Numbered from the stretch's first letter, positions 1-8,456 are shown. The stretch: DNA of 25,066 nt from JAQIBY01 sp046546095 (GCA_046546095.1 JBKGYK010000049.1:1-25066), one strand, 5' to 3'. Notes: generated by a model not told the origin, from the sequence alone. Translations and numbers: made by a program.

Positions 1-307
1 TGATTAACCATGACCTTCAAGTCGGGATATGCAACTGAAAAGAAGAACTCATGGGTTGTAGCCCTGCCAACTGAGCTGCCGCTTAACCACGAGCTTCAGC
101 TCCTGGTGGTAGCAATGCAAGAAGTAAAAGGGCTTTAGCCCTGCCTGTTCATCACCGGCTTAACCACGATCTTCAGCTCGTGGTGGTAGCAATGCAAGAA
201 GTAAAGGGCTTTAGCCCTGACTGTTGAACAAAGTAAGGTGCTTTAGCCCTGCCAGTTTACATTACGTAAAATTATTGTTGTACATTCGTGTAATAAATTG
301 AATCAAT
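1..307. repeat. REP-like palindromic repeat array
   Basis: No gene is visible here. The stretch is built from two kinds of hairpin. One is the palindrome AGGGCT-TT-AGCCCT, perfect at 129-142 and 205-218, with decayed copies at about 52-66 and 236-250. The other is an imperfect hairpin of the type CCACGAGCTtcAGCTCnTGG, at about 87-107 and 164-184. A 67-68 bp unit containing both occurs twice as a direct repeat (82-149 and 159-225, nearly identical). Bases 1-30 hold a further decayed hairpin. The architecture is like Bacteroidota REP sequences mobilised by RAYT (IS200-like) transposases, but no transposase is in the window. Related palindromes recur at 21586-21836. Confidence 0.75.
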
Positions 308-1069
308 ATGTCTGCCATTCATACTTCTTTTCAATGGATTGTACACCGCTTACTGGCTTCTGCCCCGGAAAAAGCCACGGAAAAGCAATTCCCCGACTGG
401 CTCTTTGATGTCCTGTATGCACCGGTTACTACCTACAGTGTTGATGCTGCCCTGGATTATAAATTGTGGTTGCAGGATCGTAAGGTTAAAATCAGGGTGA
501 CGGATTATGGTGCCGGATCACGGAAAATGGGGTCTGAACGAAGGGTGTCAGATATGGCACGTTACGCAAGTTCGGATATCCGGGAGTTGGTATTTCTTGC
601 GCGCCTTGCATACCTTCGTCAGCCACAGCGCATTCTGGAGCTGGGTACATCCCTGGGCGTTTCTGCAATTGCAATTTCCGGTGCTGTGCCAAAAGCTGAA
701 ATGGTATCTGTTGAGGGATGTCCGCAGACTTACCGGTTTGCCCGGCAGCATGCGACGAAATATCCTACAAGTAGGTTGAGCCTGGTGAATGCCGATTTTT
801 CCGGCTTTATGGCGCAAAATATCGGCCAGTGGGATATGATTTACATCGATGGAAATCATCAGCAAAAAGCCAGCCTGGATTTGGTGGATGCATCACTTGA
901 TCATCTGAGTAAAGACGGAATTGTTTTGTTGGATGATATTCACTGGTCGTGCGGCATGAGCAAAGCCTGGCGCCAGATCAAACGAAAACCCGGACTACTT
1001 ACTGTGGATTTATTCCGTATGGGATTCATCATTCCTGGCTATGAGGGGCACTTGAGATGCCGTTTGTAA
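308..1069 (+). CDS. Class I SAM-dependent methyltransferase
   Basis: A 253-residue protein with a Rossmann-fold methyltransferase domain in its C-terminal two thirds. Motif I is ILELGTSLG (residues 109-117), the acidic residue expected to bind the SAM ribose is E136 (SVEG), and a later strand reads IDGNHQ (180-185). It also has DDIHWS (209-214), a pattern found in O-methyltransferase-like proteins of the Methyltransf_24 type. The N-terminal 100 residues look like a Bacteroidota-specific cap. The substrate cannot be told from sequence. The gene starts just after the repeat array and its stop codon abuts the stop codon of the convergent QueD-like gene with no base between them. Confidence 0.8.
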   Translation: MSAIHTSFQWIVHRLLASAPEKATEKQFPDWLFDVLYAPVTTYSVDAALDYKLWLQDRKVKIRVTDYGAGSRKMGSERRVSDMARYASSDIRELVFLARLAYLRQPQRILELGTSLGVSAIAISGAVPKAEMVSVEGCPQTYRFARQHATKYPTSRLSLVNADFSGFMAQNIGQWDMIYIDGNHQQKASLDLVDASLDHLSKDGIVLLDDIHWSCGMSKAWRQIKRKPGLLTVDLFRMGFIIPGYEGHLRCRL

Positions 1070-1534
1070 TTATGGCAGATAGATTGCGGAATTCTTCTCA
1101 TGCTCAAAAAACTCCACTTTTGAAATCCGGACACGGCCGTCTGTTTCTGTCTGAATGAAAGGATTGAGCTTTTGCCAGATGTACTCAGCAAAGCGTTCTG
1201 CACCTGTCTGTGGTAAGACTCTCAACTGAACAACCCCTTTTCGGTCAAGTTCTTTAAAGGTCTCCAGTTCAGGGTCATCTTCAGCCAGAATGGTGGTATG
1301 ATCAAACATGTAATCCATCCAGTCTTTGGGAGACAATCCGTCGATTTTTCCTCTGCTGCGTTTCATCCCGCCAAAATCCCAAACCCAGTTGCGCTTGTCT
1401 AATTCACCTTCAAAATAAAGGCGAAAAGAAATGGCATAACCATGCAGGTATTTGCAATGCGTGTCCTCTGCACGCCATTGCCTGAATACACAGGTAAATC
1501 CTTCATGCAATTTTGTGGATTGAAAATTTGCCAT
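1070..1534 (-). CDS. QueD-like 6-pyruvoyl/6-carboxytetrahydropterin synthase family protein
   Basis: A 154-residue protein of the COG0720 type. Motifs seen are FRQWRAEDTHCKYLHGY (17-33) with the candidate catalytic Cys27 and His31, VWDFGGMK (51-58), FDHTT (77-81) with the catalytic-relay His79, and an EHEKNSAIY end with Glu144. Classical QueD has HGH as a zinc ligand pair, and here it reads HGY, so zinc binding and reaction are uncertain. The family makes a pterin intermediate for queuosine or folate-like compounds. I chose the ATG at 1534 because homology begins there. An in-frame extension to 1624 would add 30 residues that do not look like the family. Confidence 0.72.
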   Translation of the reverse strand: MANFQSTKLHEGFTCVFRQWRAEDTHCKYLHGYAISFRLYFEGELDKRNWVWDFGGMKRSRGKIDGLSPKDWMDYMFDHTTILAEDDPELETFKELDRKGVVQLRVLPQTGAERFAEYIWQKLNPFIQTETDGRVRISKVEFFEHEKNSAIYLP

Positions 1535-1669
1535 ATGCTGAAAATAATTGTGCAGCATGATAACACCTGCAGTCAGCTTATTGTTTGCAGCCGGACAATA
1601 AATATGAAAAAACGCTTTTTTCAAAACATATTGCCGAGCTGTTTGTAACTTTAATGAATGTCATAAAAG

Positions 1670-1706
1670 CACAAGATAGTAGTCTCGTGTTTTTTATTGT
1701 CTTGTG
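1670..1706. other. Inverted repeat upstream of dodecin
   Basis: Perfect 7-bp arms CACAAGA (1670-1676) and TCTTGTG (1700-1706) enclose 23 bases that include a run of six T. The pair lies in the intergenic space between the divergent QueD-like and dodecin genes, about 100 bp before the dodecin start. It could be a regulatory hairpin or a protein-binding dyad; nothing more can be said. Confidence 0.3.
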
Positions 1707-1812
1707 ACTATAAGATTTCTGCTGTGGCATGATTATTTATGAACAACACCACGCAGGAGTTCTGGACATGAATAAATTTAATCGATTGTTAACTCTAAAA
1801 ATTCAAATTATT

Positions 1813-2019
1813 ATGGAAAAAATGGTAAAAGTAATTGAAGTAATTGCAGCATGCGAAGAAGGTTTTACTGAAGCAACACAAAAAGCTGTTGAAAAAGCAT
1901 CAAAAACTGTGAAAAACATTCAGTCCGTGTATATCAAGGAAATGAATGCCAATGTTGAAAACAACAAAATTGTTTCCTATGCGGTGAATGCAAAGATATC
2001 CTTCCTTGTGGAAGAGTAA
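1813..2019 (+). CDS. Dodecin family flavin-binding protein
   Basis: A 68-residue protein matching dodecins along its whole length. A first strand VKVIEVIA is followed by a helix with the EEGFTEATQKAVEKASKTVK pattern, and then two strands, IQSVYIKEMNANV and IVSYAVNAKISFLVEE. Dodecins form hollow dodecamers that store or buffer riboflavin-type flavins. The residue at the position of the flavin-stacking tryptophan of studied dodecins appears to be Tyr40 (SVYIKE). The start at 1813 gives MEKMVKV; the next ATG (1822) is equally possible. The frame is open upstream to 1729, but those codons do not resemble the family. A strong terminator follows at 2035-2061. Confidence 0.85.
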   Translation: MEKMVKVIEVIAACEEGFTEATQKAVEKASKTVKNIQSVYIKEMNANVENNKIVSYAVNAKISFLVEE

Positions 2020-2034
2020 TCTGTATGGAATTTA

Positions 2035-2061
2035 AGCCTGCTGCAGTATTTGCAGCGGGCT
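2035..2061. terminator. Bidirectional hairpin terminator between convergent genes
   Basis: Arms AGCCTGCTGCA (2035-2045) and TGCAGCGGGCT (2051-2061) pair at 10 of 11 positions around a 5-base loop. The hairpin lies 15 bp after the dodecin stop and 1 bp after the stop of the convergent lipoprotein gene. The flanks are A/T-rich but lack a long U tract. Its position between two converging genes makes a shared terminator the natural reading. Confidence 0.6.
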
Positions 2062-2062
2062 A

Positions 2063-2413
2063 TTAATTATCTGAAGGATGCATTTCAATGGTATCCCTCA
2101 GGTTGTTAACTTGTATTAGCTTTTTGTACTTTTCTTTAATGTAGGTTGTCTGAATATCATAACAACCAAAACTACAGCCGATCATCATGTGCGTTTCGTA
2201 ATGACCCGTACTATCGGTAAATCCATCATCGTAATTCTGACTATAATTCTCATCATTTCCTGCTCTGACTTCCACGAGAACAGAATCCAGCGGTTCTTTG
2301 CTGTGACTGTCTATAACAGTAACCGAAATGTGTTCTTGTGATTCACAGGACATCAGAGCAGGCAAACTAATGAAGCATAATAAAAGGATGGAATGTAAAA
2401 TGATTCTTTTCAT
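2063..2413 (-). CDS. Small lipoprotein, Ig-like/carboxypeptidase-regulatory-like fold
   Basis: A 116-residue protein with a lipoprotein signal peptide. It starts MKRIILHSILLLCFISLPA, followed by the lipobox LMSC with the acylated cysteine at residue 23. The mature part begins ESQEHISVTVIDSHSKEPLDSVLVEV, the pattern of a small beta-sandwich domain of the carboxypeptidase regulatory-like type that is common in Bacteroidota surface lipoproteins. Two cysteines in the middle (GCSFGCYD) may form a disulfide. Its function is unknown. It is transcribed alone towards dodecin, and a TATATTTG box on the minus strand at 2507-2514 could be its -7 promoter element. Confidence 0.7.
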   Translation of the reverse strand: MKRIILHSILLLCFISLPALMSCESQEHISVTVIDSHSKEPLDSVLVEVRAGNDENYSQNYDDGFTDSTGHYETHMMIGCSFGCYDIQTTYIKEKYKKLIQVNNLRDTIEMHPSDN

Positions 2414-2667
2414 AGTTTAATGTTTTGCATGAATTGATTTGTGATATACGAAAATCTCCACAACATACACCCATGTAATGATTTGTCATTCGTGCTTGTT
2501 TGTAAGCAAATATAATGAAAATATTTGAGGAACGTCACAGTGAAAATCAGTTGGCCTGATAATCATCTTCATAATACATCTTTGTTTTATTCACGATCTT
2601 CAAAATTTGCACAAAAAGAGTCCTTTACCATTTGCCTGAAACCGAACCCGAAACCTTAGCATCATAA
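2414..2667. other. Intergenic, no gene seen
   Basis: An A/T-rich spacer between the small lipoprotein and the degenerate lipoprotein remnant. Apart from the possible minus-strand TATATTTG box at 2507-2514 I see no coding potential, structured RNA or repeat in it. Confidence 0.4.
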
Positions 2668-2925
2668 TCAATCGTAATCACTAAAGAGATAATTTCTGTC
2701 AAGCTCAAAAAACAATTCCATACCCTTGTCAAGTTCAACCTCATCAACTGCCGGCTCTGGATAATTGGTACTGACATAAGAATCAATGCCATCAGGATAA
2801 TCTGATGAGGAATTTGCGAACATAAGCGACTTTTTAGAGGTTTCGCCTGCACCAGTGGTATTGTCATCTTTTTCGCATGACAAACATTGCAATTTTGATA
2901 GTTTTTATAAGCTTTAATTTAAAAT
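2668..2925 (-). pseudogene. Degenerate PepSY-like lipoprotein remnant
   Basis: The minus strand encodes LSCEKDDNTTGAG, which looks like a lipobox cysteine followed by a Ser/Asp-rich linker. Next comes YVSTNYPEPAVDEVELD and then KGMELFFELDRNYLFSDYD before a stop. This is the pattern of the PepSY-like putative beta-lactamase-inhibitor-like domain common in Bacteroidota, but the stretch that normally separates the two halves is missing. No ATG is in frame. The only start is a TTG at 2892, while the likely signal-peptide residues (LIKTIKIAMFVM) lie in another frame and hit a stop. I read it as a gene broken by a frameshift and a deletion. An intact small protein with a TTG start is less likely. 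Confidence 0.45.
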
Positions 2926-3069
2926 AGTTATAAATAATAAAAAATTTGGCTGCCAGCCTGTTCATGCTGCAAAGGTGATTCCGTACATTGGTGGAAGATG
3001 ACTTGAAATTACGGTAAAAAAAGTGTAATTTCACATCAATAAAACAATACAAAATCCTGAATCCTACAC

Positions 3070-5127
3070 ATGGCGACAAAAAGATATATCAACCGGGAGA
3101 TTAGCTGGTTACAGTTTAACAGCCGGGTATTGCAGGAGGCAATGGACCCATCGACTCCGCTACAGGAAAGGCTGAAATTTCTCGGTATTTATTCAAACAA
3201 TCAGGATGAGTTTTTTCGGGTAAGGGTGGCAACAGTACACAGACTTGTTGCTTTGAATGAGAAAGATTACCCCCGGAAATCTGCATATTACCAGAACATT
3301 CTGGACCGGGTTTACTCCCTTGTCAGAGAGGAGCAGGCTACCTTTTCCAAAGCCTACCGGGACATCAGACTGGAATTTGAAAAGCATAATATTTTTCTTT
3401 TGAGCGAAAAAGATGTTACCGAAGAACAAGGACAATATGTGAGGAAATATTTCCGGGAACATGTGCGAAAGTATCTGTTTCCCATCATGCTTAAAAACCT
3501 GAATGATCCGGAACATCTTAAGGACAAAAGCATTTTTCTGGCTGTCATTTTGCATCGCAGTGAAAAACCAGAAAAACCACATTATGCTATGCTGACAGTT
3601 CCCACCAAACAGGTTGGCAGATTCCTGGTTTTACCCGCTGATGGTGAGAAAAAATATGTGATTATTCTGGATGATATCATTCGCTATTGCCTGAAAGATA
3701 TTTTTTCAGTATTTAATTACAGCAGCTATGATGCCTATACCTTTAAATTTACCCGTGATGCCGAGCTCGATATGGATGAGGATGTCTCCAAAAGCTTTCT
3801 TGAGATCATGGCCGATAGTGTGAAAAAACGCAGGATGGGATCACCCGTGAGGTTTGTTTATGACCGGGAAATGCCGGAGAACCTGAGGAACAAGCTTGCA
3901 GAAAAAATTTCCGGTGATAAAGCCGATCACCTGGTGGAAGGAGACCGGTATCACAATTTTAAAGATTTTATAAACTTTCCCAACCTGCTTGGAGCTGATT
4001 ATGAATATGCGAAAATCAAGCCCGTTTGGCACAAGGATTTAATTCCCGGTGCCAGCATTTTTGATGCAGTAAAGCAGAAAGACATTCTGCTTCACTTTCC
4101 TTATCAGTCCTTCCAGCATATTCTGGATTTCCTGCGGGAAGCCTCCATCGATCCGAAAGTCAGATCAATAAAAATGACCCTGTATCGTGTGGCCAATCCT
4201 TCGGCGGTAATCAATGCCCTGATCAATGCTGCCCGAAATGGAAAAAATGTGAAGGTTTTTCTGGAAGTTCAGGCACGCTTTGATGAAAAGCAAAATATTT
4301 ATCTGGCAGAAAAACTGCAGGAAGCGGGCGTAAAAATCATCAAAAATATTCCGGGATTCAAAGTGCACAGCAAACTGCTGATTATCCGGAGGAAAGAAAG
4401 CCAAAAAAATGTATACTATGCCTATGTAGGTACCGGCAATTTCAATGAAGATACTGCAAAAAATTACGTTGATGAGGGACTTATCACCAGCAAAGTGAAA
4501 CTGACGCTTGAAGTCAGAAAAGTGTTTGAGCTTTTCGAGGCAAGCTACCGGCCTATGCGTTTCCGACACTTGATTGTCAGTCCTTTCAGTACAAGAAATT
4601 ATTTTCTGAAAATGCTGGATTATGAAATTGATCAGGCCAGAGCCGGCAAAGATGCCTGGGCTGTTATCAAGCTCAATAATCTGGCTGATTTGCGCATAAC
4701 CAATAAATTGTACAAAGCCTCCCAGGAAGGCGTTAAGCTGAGACTGATCATCCGCGGCATTTGCATTCTTGTGCCCGGAATTAAAGGTGTCAGTGAGAAC
4801 ATTGAAGTCATCAGTATACTGGATAAATTTCTGGAACATTCGCGAATTCTGGCATTCTGTCACGGTGGAGATACCAAAGTCTTTTTGGGCTCTGCCGACT
4901 GGATGGTACGTAACCTGGACAACCGCGTGGAAGTAACCTGCCCGGTACTTGACGAGGACAACAAACAGGAGTTACTGGATATGTTGAGTATTCAACTGCA
5001 TGACAACACCAAAGCCAGGCTGGTGGATGGTACTTTCAAAAACCGGTTCAAGCATAACAATGAGCAGAGAGTGCGCACGCAGTGGGATACATATGAGTAT
5101 CTGAAACAAAAACACAAGAGTAAATAG
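3070..5127 (+). CDS. ppk1: Polyphosphate kinase 1
   Basis: A 685-residue protein of full family length that reversibly polymerises ATP gamma-phosphate into polyphosphate. The N-terminal domain starts with YINREISWLQFNSRVLQEA, and the DEFFRVRVAT motif follows. The two phospholipase-D-like catalytic domains are present. H433 in FKVHSKLL corresponds to the phosphorylated histidine of E. coli PPK1 (H435), and H598 in CHGGDTKVFLGSADWM corresponds to its H592. The ATG at 3070 begins directly at the conserved N-terminus. The gene is followed after 6 bp by the exopolyphosphatase gene, so synthesis and breakdown of polyphosphate are co-transcribed. Confidence 0.97.
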   Translation: MATKRYINREISWLQFNSRVLQEAMDPSTPLQERLKFLGIYSNNQDEFFRVRVATVHRLVALNEKDYPRKSAYYQNILDRVYSLVREEQATFSKAYRDIRLEFEKHNIFLLSEKDVTEEQGQYVRKYFREHVRKYLFPIMLKNLNDPEHLKDKSIFLAVILHRSEKPEKPHYAMLTVPTKQVGRFLVLPADGEKKYVIILDDIIRYCLKDIFSVFNYSSYDAYTFKFTRDAELDMDEDVSKSFLEIMADSVKKRRMGSPVRFVYDREMPENLRNKLAEKISGDKADHLVEGDRYHNFKDFINFPNLLGADYEYAKIKPVWHKDLIPGASIFDAVKQKDILLHFPYQSFQHILDFLREASIDPKVRSIKMTLYRVANPSAVINALINAARNGKNVKVFLEVQARFDEKQNIYLAEKLQEAGVKIIKNIPGFKVHSKLLIIRRKESQKNVYYAYVGTGNFNEDTAKNYVDEGLITSKVKLTLEVRKVFELFEASYRPMRFRHLIVSPFSTRNYFLKMLDYEIDQARAGKDAWAVIKLNNLADLRITNKLYKASQEGVKLRLIIRGICILVPGIKGVSENIEVISILDKFLEHSRILAFCHGGDTKVFLGSADWMVRNLDNRVEVTCPVLDEDNKQELLDMLSIQLHDNTKARLVDGTFKNRFKHNNEQRVRTQWDTYEYLKQKHKSK

Positions 5128-5133
5128 ACAATT

Positions 5134-6024
5134 ATGATATTTGCAGCCATAGATATTGGATCCAACGCCGGGCGTTTACTGATTGCGACCGTATACGAAC
5201 GTTATGGCAAGCCTTTTGTAGAAAAAGCCACCTTAACACGAGTTCCTTTGCGCCTGGGTCTTGATGTGTTTGAAAAAGGATACATCCCTGAAGACAAACT
5301 GGAGAAATTGCTGGATACCCTCAAAGCATATCAACTCTTGATGAAGGTGTATGAACCGGTAAAATTCAGAGCCTGCGCCACAGCAGCCATGCGTGAAGCC
5401 TCAAACAAAGACGAGGTATTGGAGCGTATTAATAGCGAAACCGGACTGGAGCTGGAAATTATTGATGGTATAGAAGAAGCCAAAATCATCAGCAAAGCTA
5501 CCAATGCCAATTTTCAGCTTATTTACGAAGATACCCTCTTTATTGATGTGGGCGGTGGCAGCACGGAAATATCCTATTTCACAGATGGGGTTTTCGTGAA
5601 ATCCAAGTCGTTTCCAATTGGTACCATCCGCCTGCTGCTGGACAAGGTGCACTCAGACGACTGGGAAGATATGAAACAATGGGTGAAATCCATGCGTAAA
5701 AGCAATGGCGAAGTTAACTGCATCTGCTCGGGTGGAAACATCAACAAGCTGACAAAATTGTATGGAGATGTGGATACTCATACCATCAGCAAAGACCAGC
5801 TTTACCAGGCCTATGATAAACTTAAATCCCTCTCCCTGGATGAACGCATCAACAAAATGGGCATGCGTCCCGACAGGGCAGATGTGATTGTGCCGGCTGC
5901 AAGGATTTTCAAAAAGCTGGTAAAATGGGGCAAAATCCCCAACCTCATCGCACCACGTATTGGCCTTGCCGACGGACTTGCCATTCAAATGTTCAAAGAA
6001 CGGAAACGGGAGTTGATGCAATGA
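5134..6024 (+). CDS. ppx: Ppx/GppA-type exopolyphosphatase
   Basis: A 296-residue protein, the short two-domain form common in Bacteroidota, without the HD-like C-terminal domains of E. coli Ppx. It has the ASKHA phosphatase motifs: AIDIGSNAGRLLI (5-17), the FRACATAAMREASN segment (78-91), candidate catalytic acidic residues in DGIEEAKI (111-118), and the phosphate-binding loop DVGGGSTE (138-145). It should remove terminal phosphate from polyphosphate, or from pppGpp; the two activities cannot be separated by sequence alone. Its 6-bp spacing after ppk1 supports a polyphosphate role. Confidence 0.93.
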   Translation: MIFAAIDIGSNAGRLLIATVYERYGKPFVEKATLTRVPLRLGLDVFEKGYIPEDKLEKLLDTLKAYQLLMKVYEPVKFRACATAAMREASNKDEVLERINSETGLELEIIDGIEEAKIISKATNANFQLIYEDTLFIDVGGGSTEISYFTDGVFVKSKSFPIGTIRLLLDKVHSDDWEDMKQWVKSMRKSNGEVNCICSGGNINKLTKLYGDVDTHTISKDQLYQAYDKLKSLSLDERINKMGMRPDRADVIVPAARIFKKLVKWGKIPNLIAPRIGLADGLAIQMFKERKRELMQ

Positions 6025-6115
6025 ATGAAAAAAGGCATCACAGCGTAGCCTGAACGGGGGGCGGCATCAATGTATTGAAATCAGGCGTTCTGAATGACGC
6101 CCGCAATGCTGCAAT

Positions 6116-6123
6116 TATATTTG
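6116..6123 (+). promoter_or_regulatory. Candidate -7 box for the antiporter gene
   Basis: TATATTTG matches the Bacteroidota -7 consensus TAnnTTTG. No clear -33 box stands at the expected distance, and the box would give a 5' leader of about 155 nt before the antiporter ATG. It is therefore only a candidate. Confidence 0.25.
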
Positions 6124-6283
6124 CCATGGTAATATTTAGTTTGTATTTTTACCGTCAATGCGTCCACTAATGGATTTCCTTTAAATATAGCAATTTAAAA
6201 GCTCAATTCCGAAGATAATCCTGTGATGGCAAACATATTATTGGAGGTCAAAAGACTTTAGATGAAATAATTAAAAAACAAGC

Positions 6284-8266
6284 ATGCATTTACCTTTGCT
6301 TCCGGACATACTCATCCTGTTAGGATTTTCAATACTCATTGTATTTGTACTTCAACGCCTGAAGCTTCCATCCATCATTGGTTTTCTTTTAACCGGGGTA
6401 ATCATCGGCCCGTATGGTCTGAGTCTCATTAAAGCTGTTGAGCAGGTAGAGATTCTATCGGAAATAGGGGTTATTCTTTTGCTTTTTGTGATTGGAATGG
6501 AATTGTCCATCAAGCAACTGGCGTCTATAAAGAAAACCGTGTTTATTGGCGGACTCTTGCAGGTAGGTGTTACGGTTATTGTAGCCGGACTAATTTATTA
6601 CTCACTGGATTTTCCATGGAATGAATCGGTTTTTGTTGGTTTTCTGTTTTCCTTATCCAGTACAGCCATCGTGCTGAAAACACTGCAGGACAGAAAGGTC
6701 ATATCGGCACCGCATGGGCGAAATGCTCTGGCCATATTGATTTTTCAGGACATCATTGTTGTTCCGATGATGCTTGTCACTCCATTGATTGCAGGTGAGT
6801 CCGGCAATATTGGGATGAGCATTTTGTCTTTGCTTTTAAAATCCCTTATTGTTGTTGTAATTACTTTTGTCAGCGCAAAGTATATTGTGCCAAGGCTGAT
6901 GCATGCTGTAGCAAAAACCAACAGCAAAGAACTTTTCTTACTGGTTACCATTACACTGTGCTTTGCCATTGCCTTTCTTACATCAGAAGCAGGTTTGTCT
7001 CTGGCCCTGGGCGCGTTTTTGGCTGGTCTCATTGTTTCCGAATCAGAATACAGTTACCAGGCAACAAGCATTATTCTGCCTTTCCGGGAGTTGTTCACCA
7101 GTTTCTTTTTTGTATCGGTAGGGATGCTGCTTAATTTGAATTTCTTTTTCAGCAACATTCCAGTTATTCTGCTACTGGTCTTGCTTGTTTTTGTTGTAAA
7201 ATCCGCCATCGCTGCTTTGGCGATGGTTGTACTAAAATACCCTTCACGTACGGCAATGCTGACTGGCTTGTCCCTATTCCAGGTTGGGGAATTCGCTTTC
7301 ATTCTTTCAAAAGTGGGAATAGAATACAATTTACTGACCCCGCAAACAAATCAGTATTTTCTCTCAATTTCCATTGTGTCTATGTTGTTAACTCCCTTTA
7401 TTATCATATTTTCCGAGAGAATCACCAGTCGCTTTATGGGGGTTTCAAAAAAATTGGGATTTGATTATGCTTCTGTGTCAGAGCAAGATCTTGAAAGCAT
7501 TGCTGATATGGATATGGAAAACCACCTGGTCATCATCGGCTACGGACTCAATGGCAGTAATCTGGCAAAAGCGGCAGCCACTTCTGATATTCCCTACATT
7601 GTGATTGAGATGAACGCAGAAACAGTGAAACGTGAAAAGGAAAAAGGAGTGCCCATAATTTTTGGTGATGCAACACAAGACCACATTCTTGAGGCTGTGC
7701 ATATTTCTAATGCAAGAGCCGCTGTTACTGCTATATCTGATAAGCTTGCAAACAAGGCCATCATCAAAAACATTCGCTCACAATCAGAATCTCTGTATTT
7801 AATTGTCCGGACAAGGTATGTAAAGGATACTTCTGAACTGATGGCCCTCGGTGCTGATGAAGTAATCCCCGAAGAATTTGAAACATCCATACAGATATTT
7901 TCCCGTGTTCTTCAGAATTTCTTTGTACCCGAAGATGATATTGATCAACGAATTGAAAAAATAAGAGCAGATAATTATAAATTGTTTAAAGGAGAATTTA
8001 AGCGACCCAAAACATACAATCCCAGCAATTTGGCCGATTTTAATATTACCTGCGTAAAAATGTTATCTGACAGTAACAAGTTTTTGGGTAAACCTCTGAA
8101 GGAGATGAATCTAAGAGCAGACTACGGGATAAATATCCTGGCCATCAAAAGAAAAGACAAAATGAAGGAAAGCATTCATCCTGACGATGTGTTAAAATTT
8201 GGTGATATCATTTACATACAGGGAAGTCAGAGCAATATCGAACGCTTTCATAAACGGATAAAATAG
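6284..8266 (+). CDS. CPA2 family monovalent cation:proton antiporter with TrkA domains
   Basis: A 660-residue inner-membrane protein. Residues 1 to about 390 form the Na/H-exchanger-type membrane domain, with roughly a dozen hydrophobic helices and conserved stretches such as GFLLTGVIIGPYGLSLI and LGAFLAGLIVSESEY. A TrkA-N/RCK domain begins at about residue 411 with VIIGYGLNGSNLAKA, a nucleotide-binding glycine motif. A TrkA-C ligand domain covers about 586-659. This is the KefB/KefC-like layout, probably K+ or Na+ efflux coupled to proton entry and gated by a nucleotide or small ligand. The transported ion cannot be decided. It stands alone, 259 bp after ppx. Confidence 0.92.
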   Translation: MHLPLLPDILILLGFSILIVFVLQRLKLPSIIGFLLTGVIIGPYGLSLIKAVEQVEILSEIGVILLLFVIGMELSIKQLASIKKTVFIGGLLQVGVTVIVAGLIYYSLDFPWNESVFVGFLFSLSSTAIVLKTLQDRKVISAPHGRNALAILIFQDIIVVPMMLVTPLIAGESGNIGMSILSLLLKSLIVVVITFVSAKYIVPRLMHAVAKTNSKELFLLVTITLCFAIAFLTSEAGLSLALGAFLAGLIVSESEYSYQATSIILPFRELFTSFFFVSVGMLLNLNFFFSNIPVILLLVLLVFVVKSAIAALAMVVLKYPSRTAMLTGLSLFQVGEFAFILSKVGIEYNLLTPQTNQYFLSISIVSMLLTPFIIIFSERITSRFMGVSKKLGFDYASVSEQDLESIADMDMENHLVIIGYGLNGSNLAKAAATSDIPYIVIEMNAETVKREKEKGVPIIFGDATQDHILEAVHISNARAAVTAISDKLANKAIIKNIRSQSESLYLIVRTRYVKDTSELMALGADEVIPEEFETSIQIFSRVLQNFFVPEDDIDQRIEKIRADNYKLFKGEFKRPKTYNPSNLADFNITCVKMLSDSNKFLGKPLKEMNLRADYGINILAIKRKDKMKESIHPDDVLKFGDIIYIQGSQSNIERFHKRIK

Positions 8267-8386
8267 ACAGGGCTTGTGCAGGGCGTGATTTTTTTATCGA
8301 TGCCAATCCACCACCTTCAGGATTTGAATCTTTCCTGCTCAATAATCAGACCTCAATCTATTTTCAAACCGTCCTGGCAAAATCTC

Positions 8387-8446
8387 TTTTTTTCAAATTC
8401 ATGCACTTAACTGCACAAATTTTAATGAATTTATGCACTTGTGTGA
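8387..8446. repeat. 60-bp direct repeat, left copy
   Basis: This sequence is identical over 60 bp to 9599-9658, with a period of 1212 bp. It begins with seven T and ends TTGTGTGA. Inside lies the dyad TGCACAAATT (8412-8421), 6-bp spacer, AATTTATGCA (8428-8437), matching at 9 of 10 positions. TGCAC starts at 8402, 8412 and 8434, spacings of 10 and 22 bp that put all three on nearly the same face of the helix. It ends 24 bp before the ATPase start codon, so it covers the likely promoter/operator region. Confidence 0.95.
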
Positions 8447-8456
8447 ATAATTTTTG

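Noticed and set aside
82..225. Two near-identical units at 77-bp spacing, at first CRISPR-like
   Set aside because: The units are themselves palindromic, only two in number, with a 9-bp gap instead of a spacer, and no cas gene is nearby. REP-like repeats explain them better.
6084..6101. GGCGT/ACGCC hairpin after ppx as a terminator
   Set aside because: It has a 5-bp stem with an 8-base loop and no T tract; too weak to call.
6226..6261. An 11-codon reading frame (MANILLEVKRL) before the antiporter, possibly a leader peptide
   Set aside because: There is no run of regulatory codons and no paired attenuator hairpins downstream. A GGAGG at 6243-6247 lies inside it, too far from the antiporter ATG to serve as its ribosome site.
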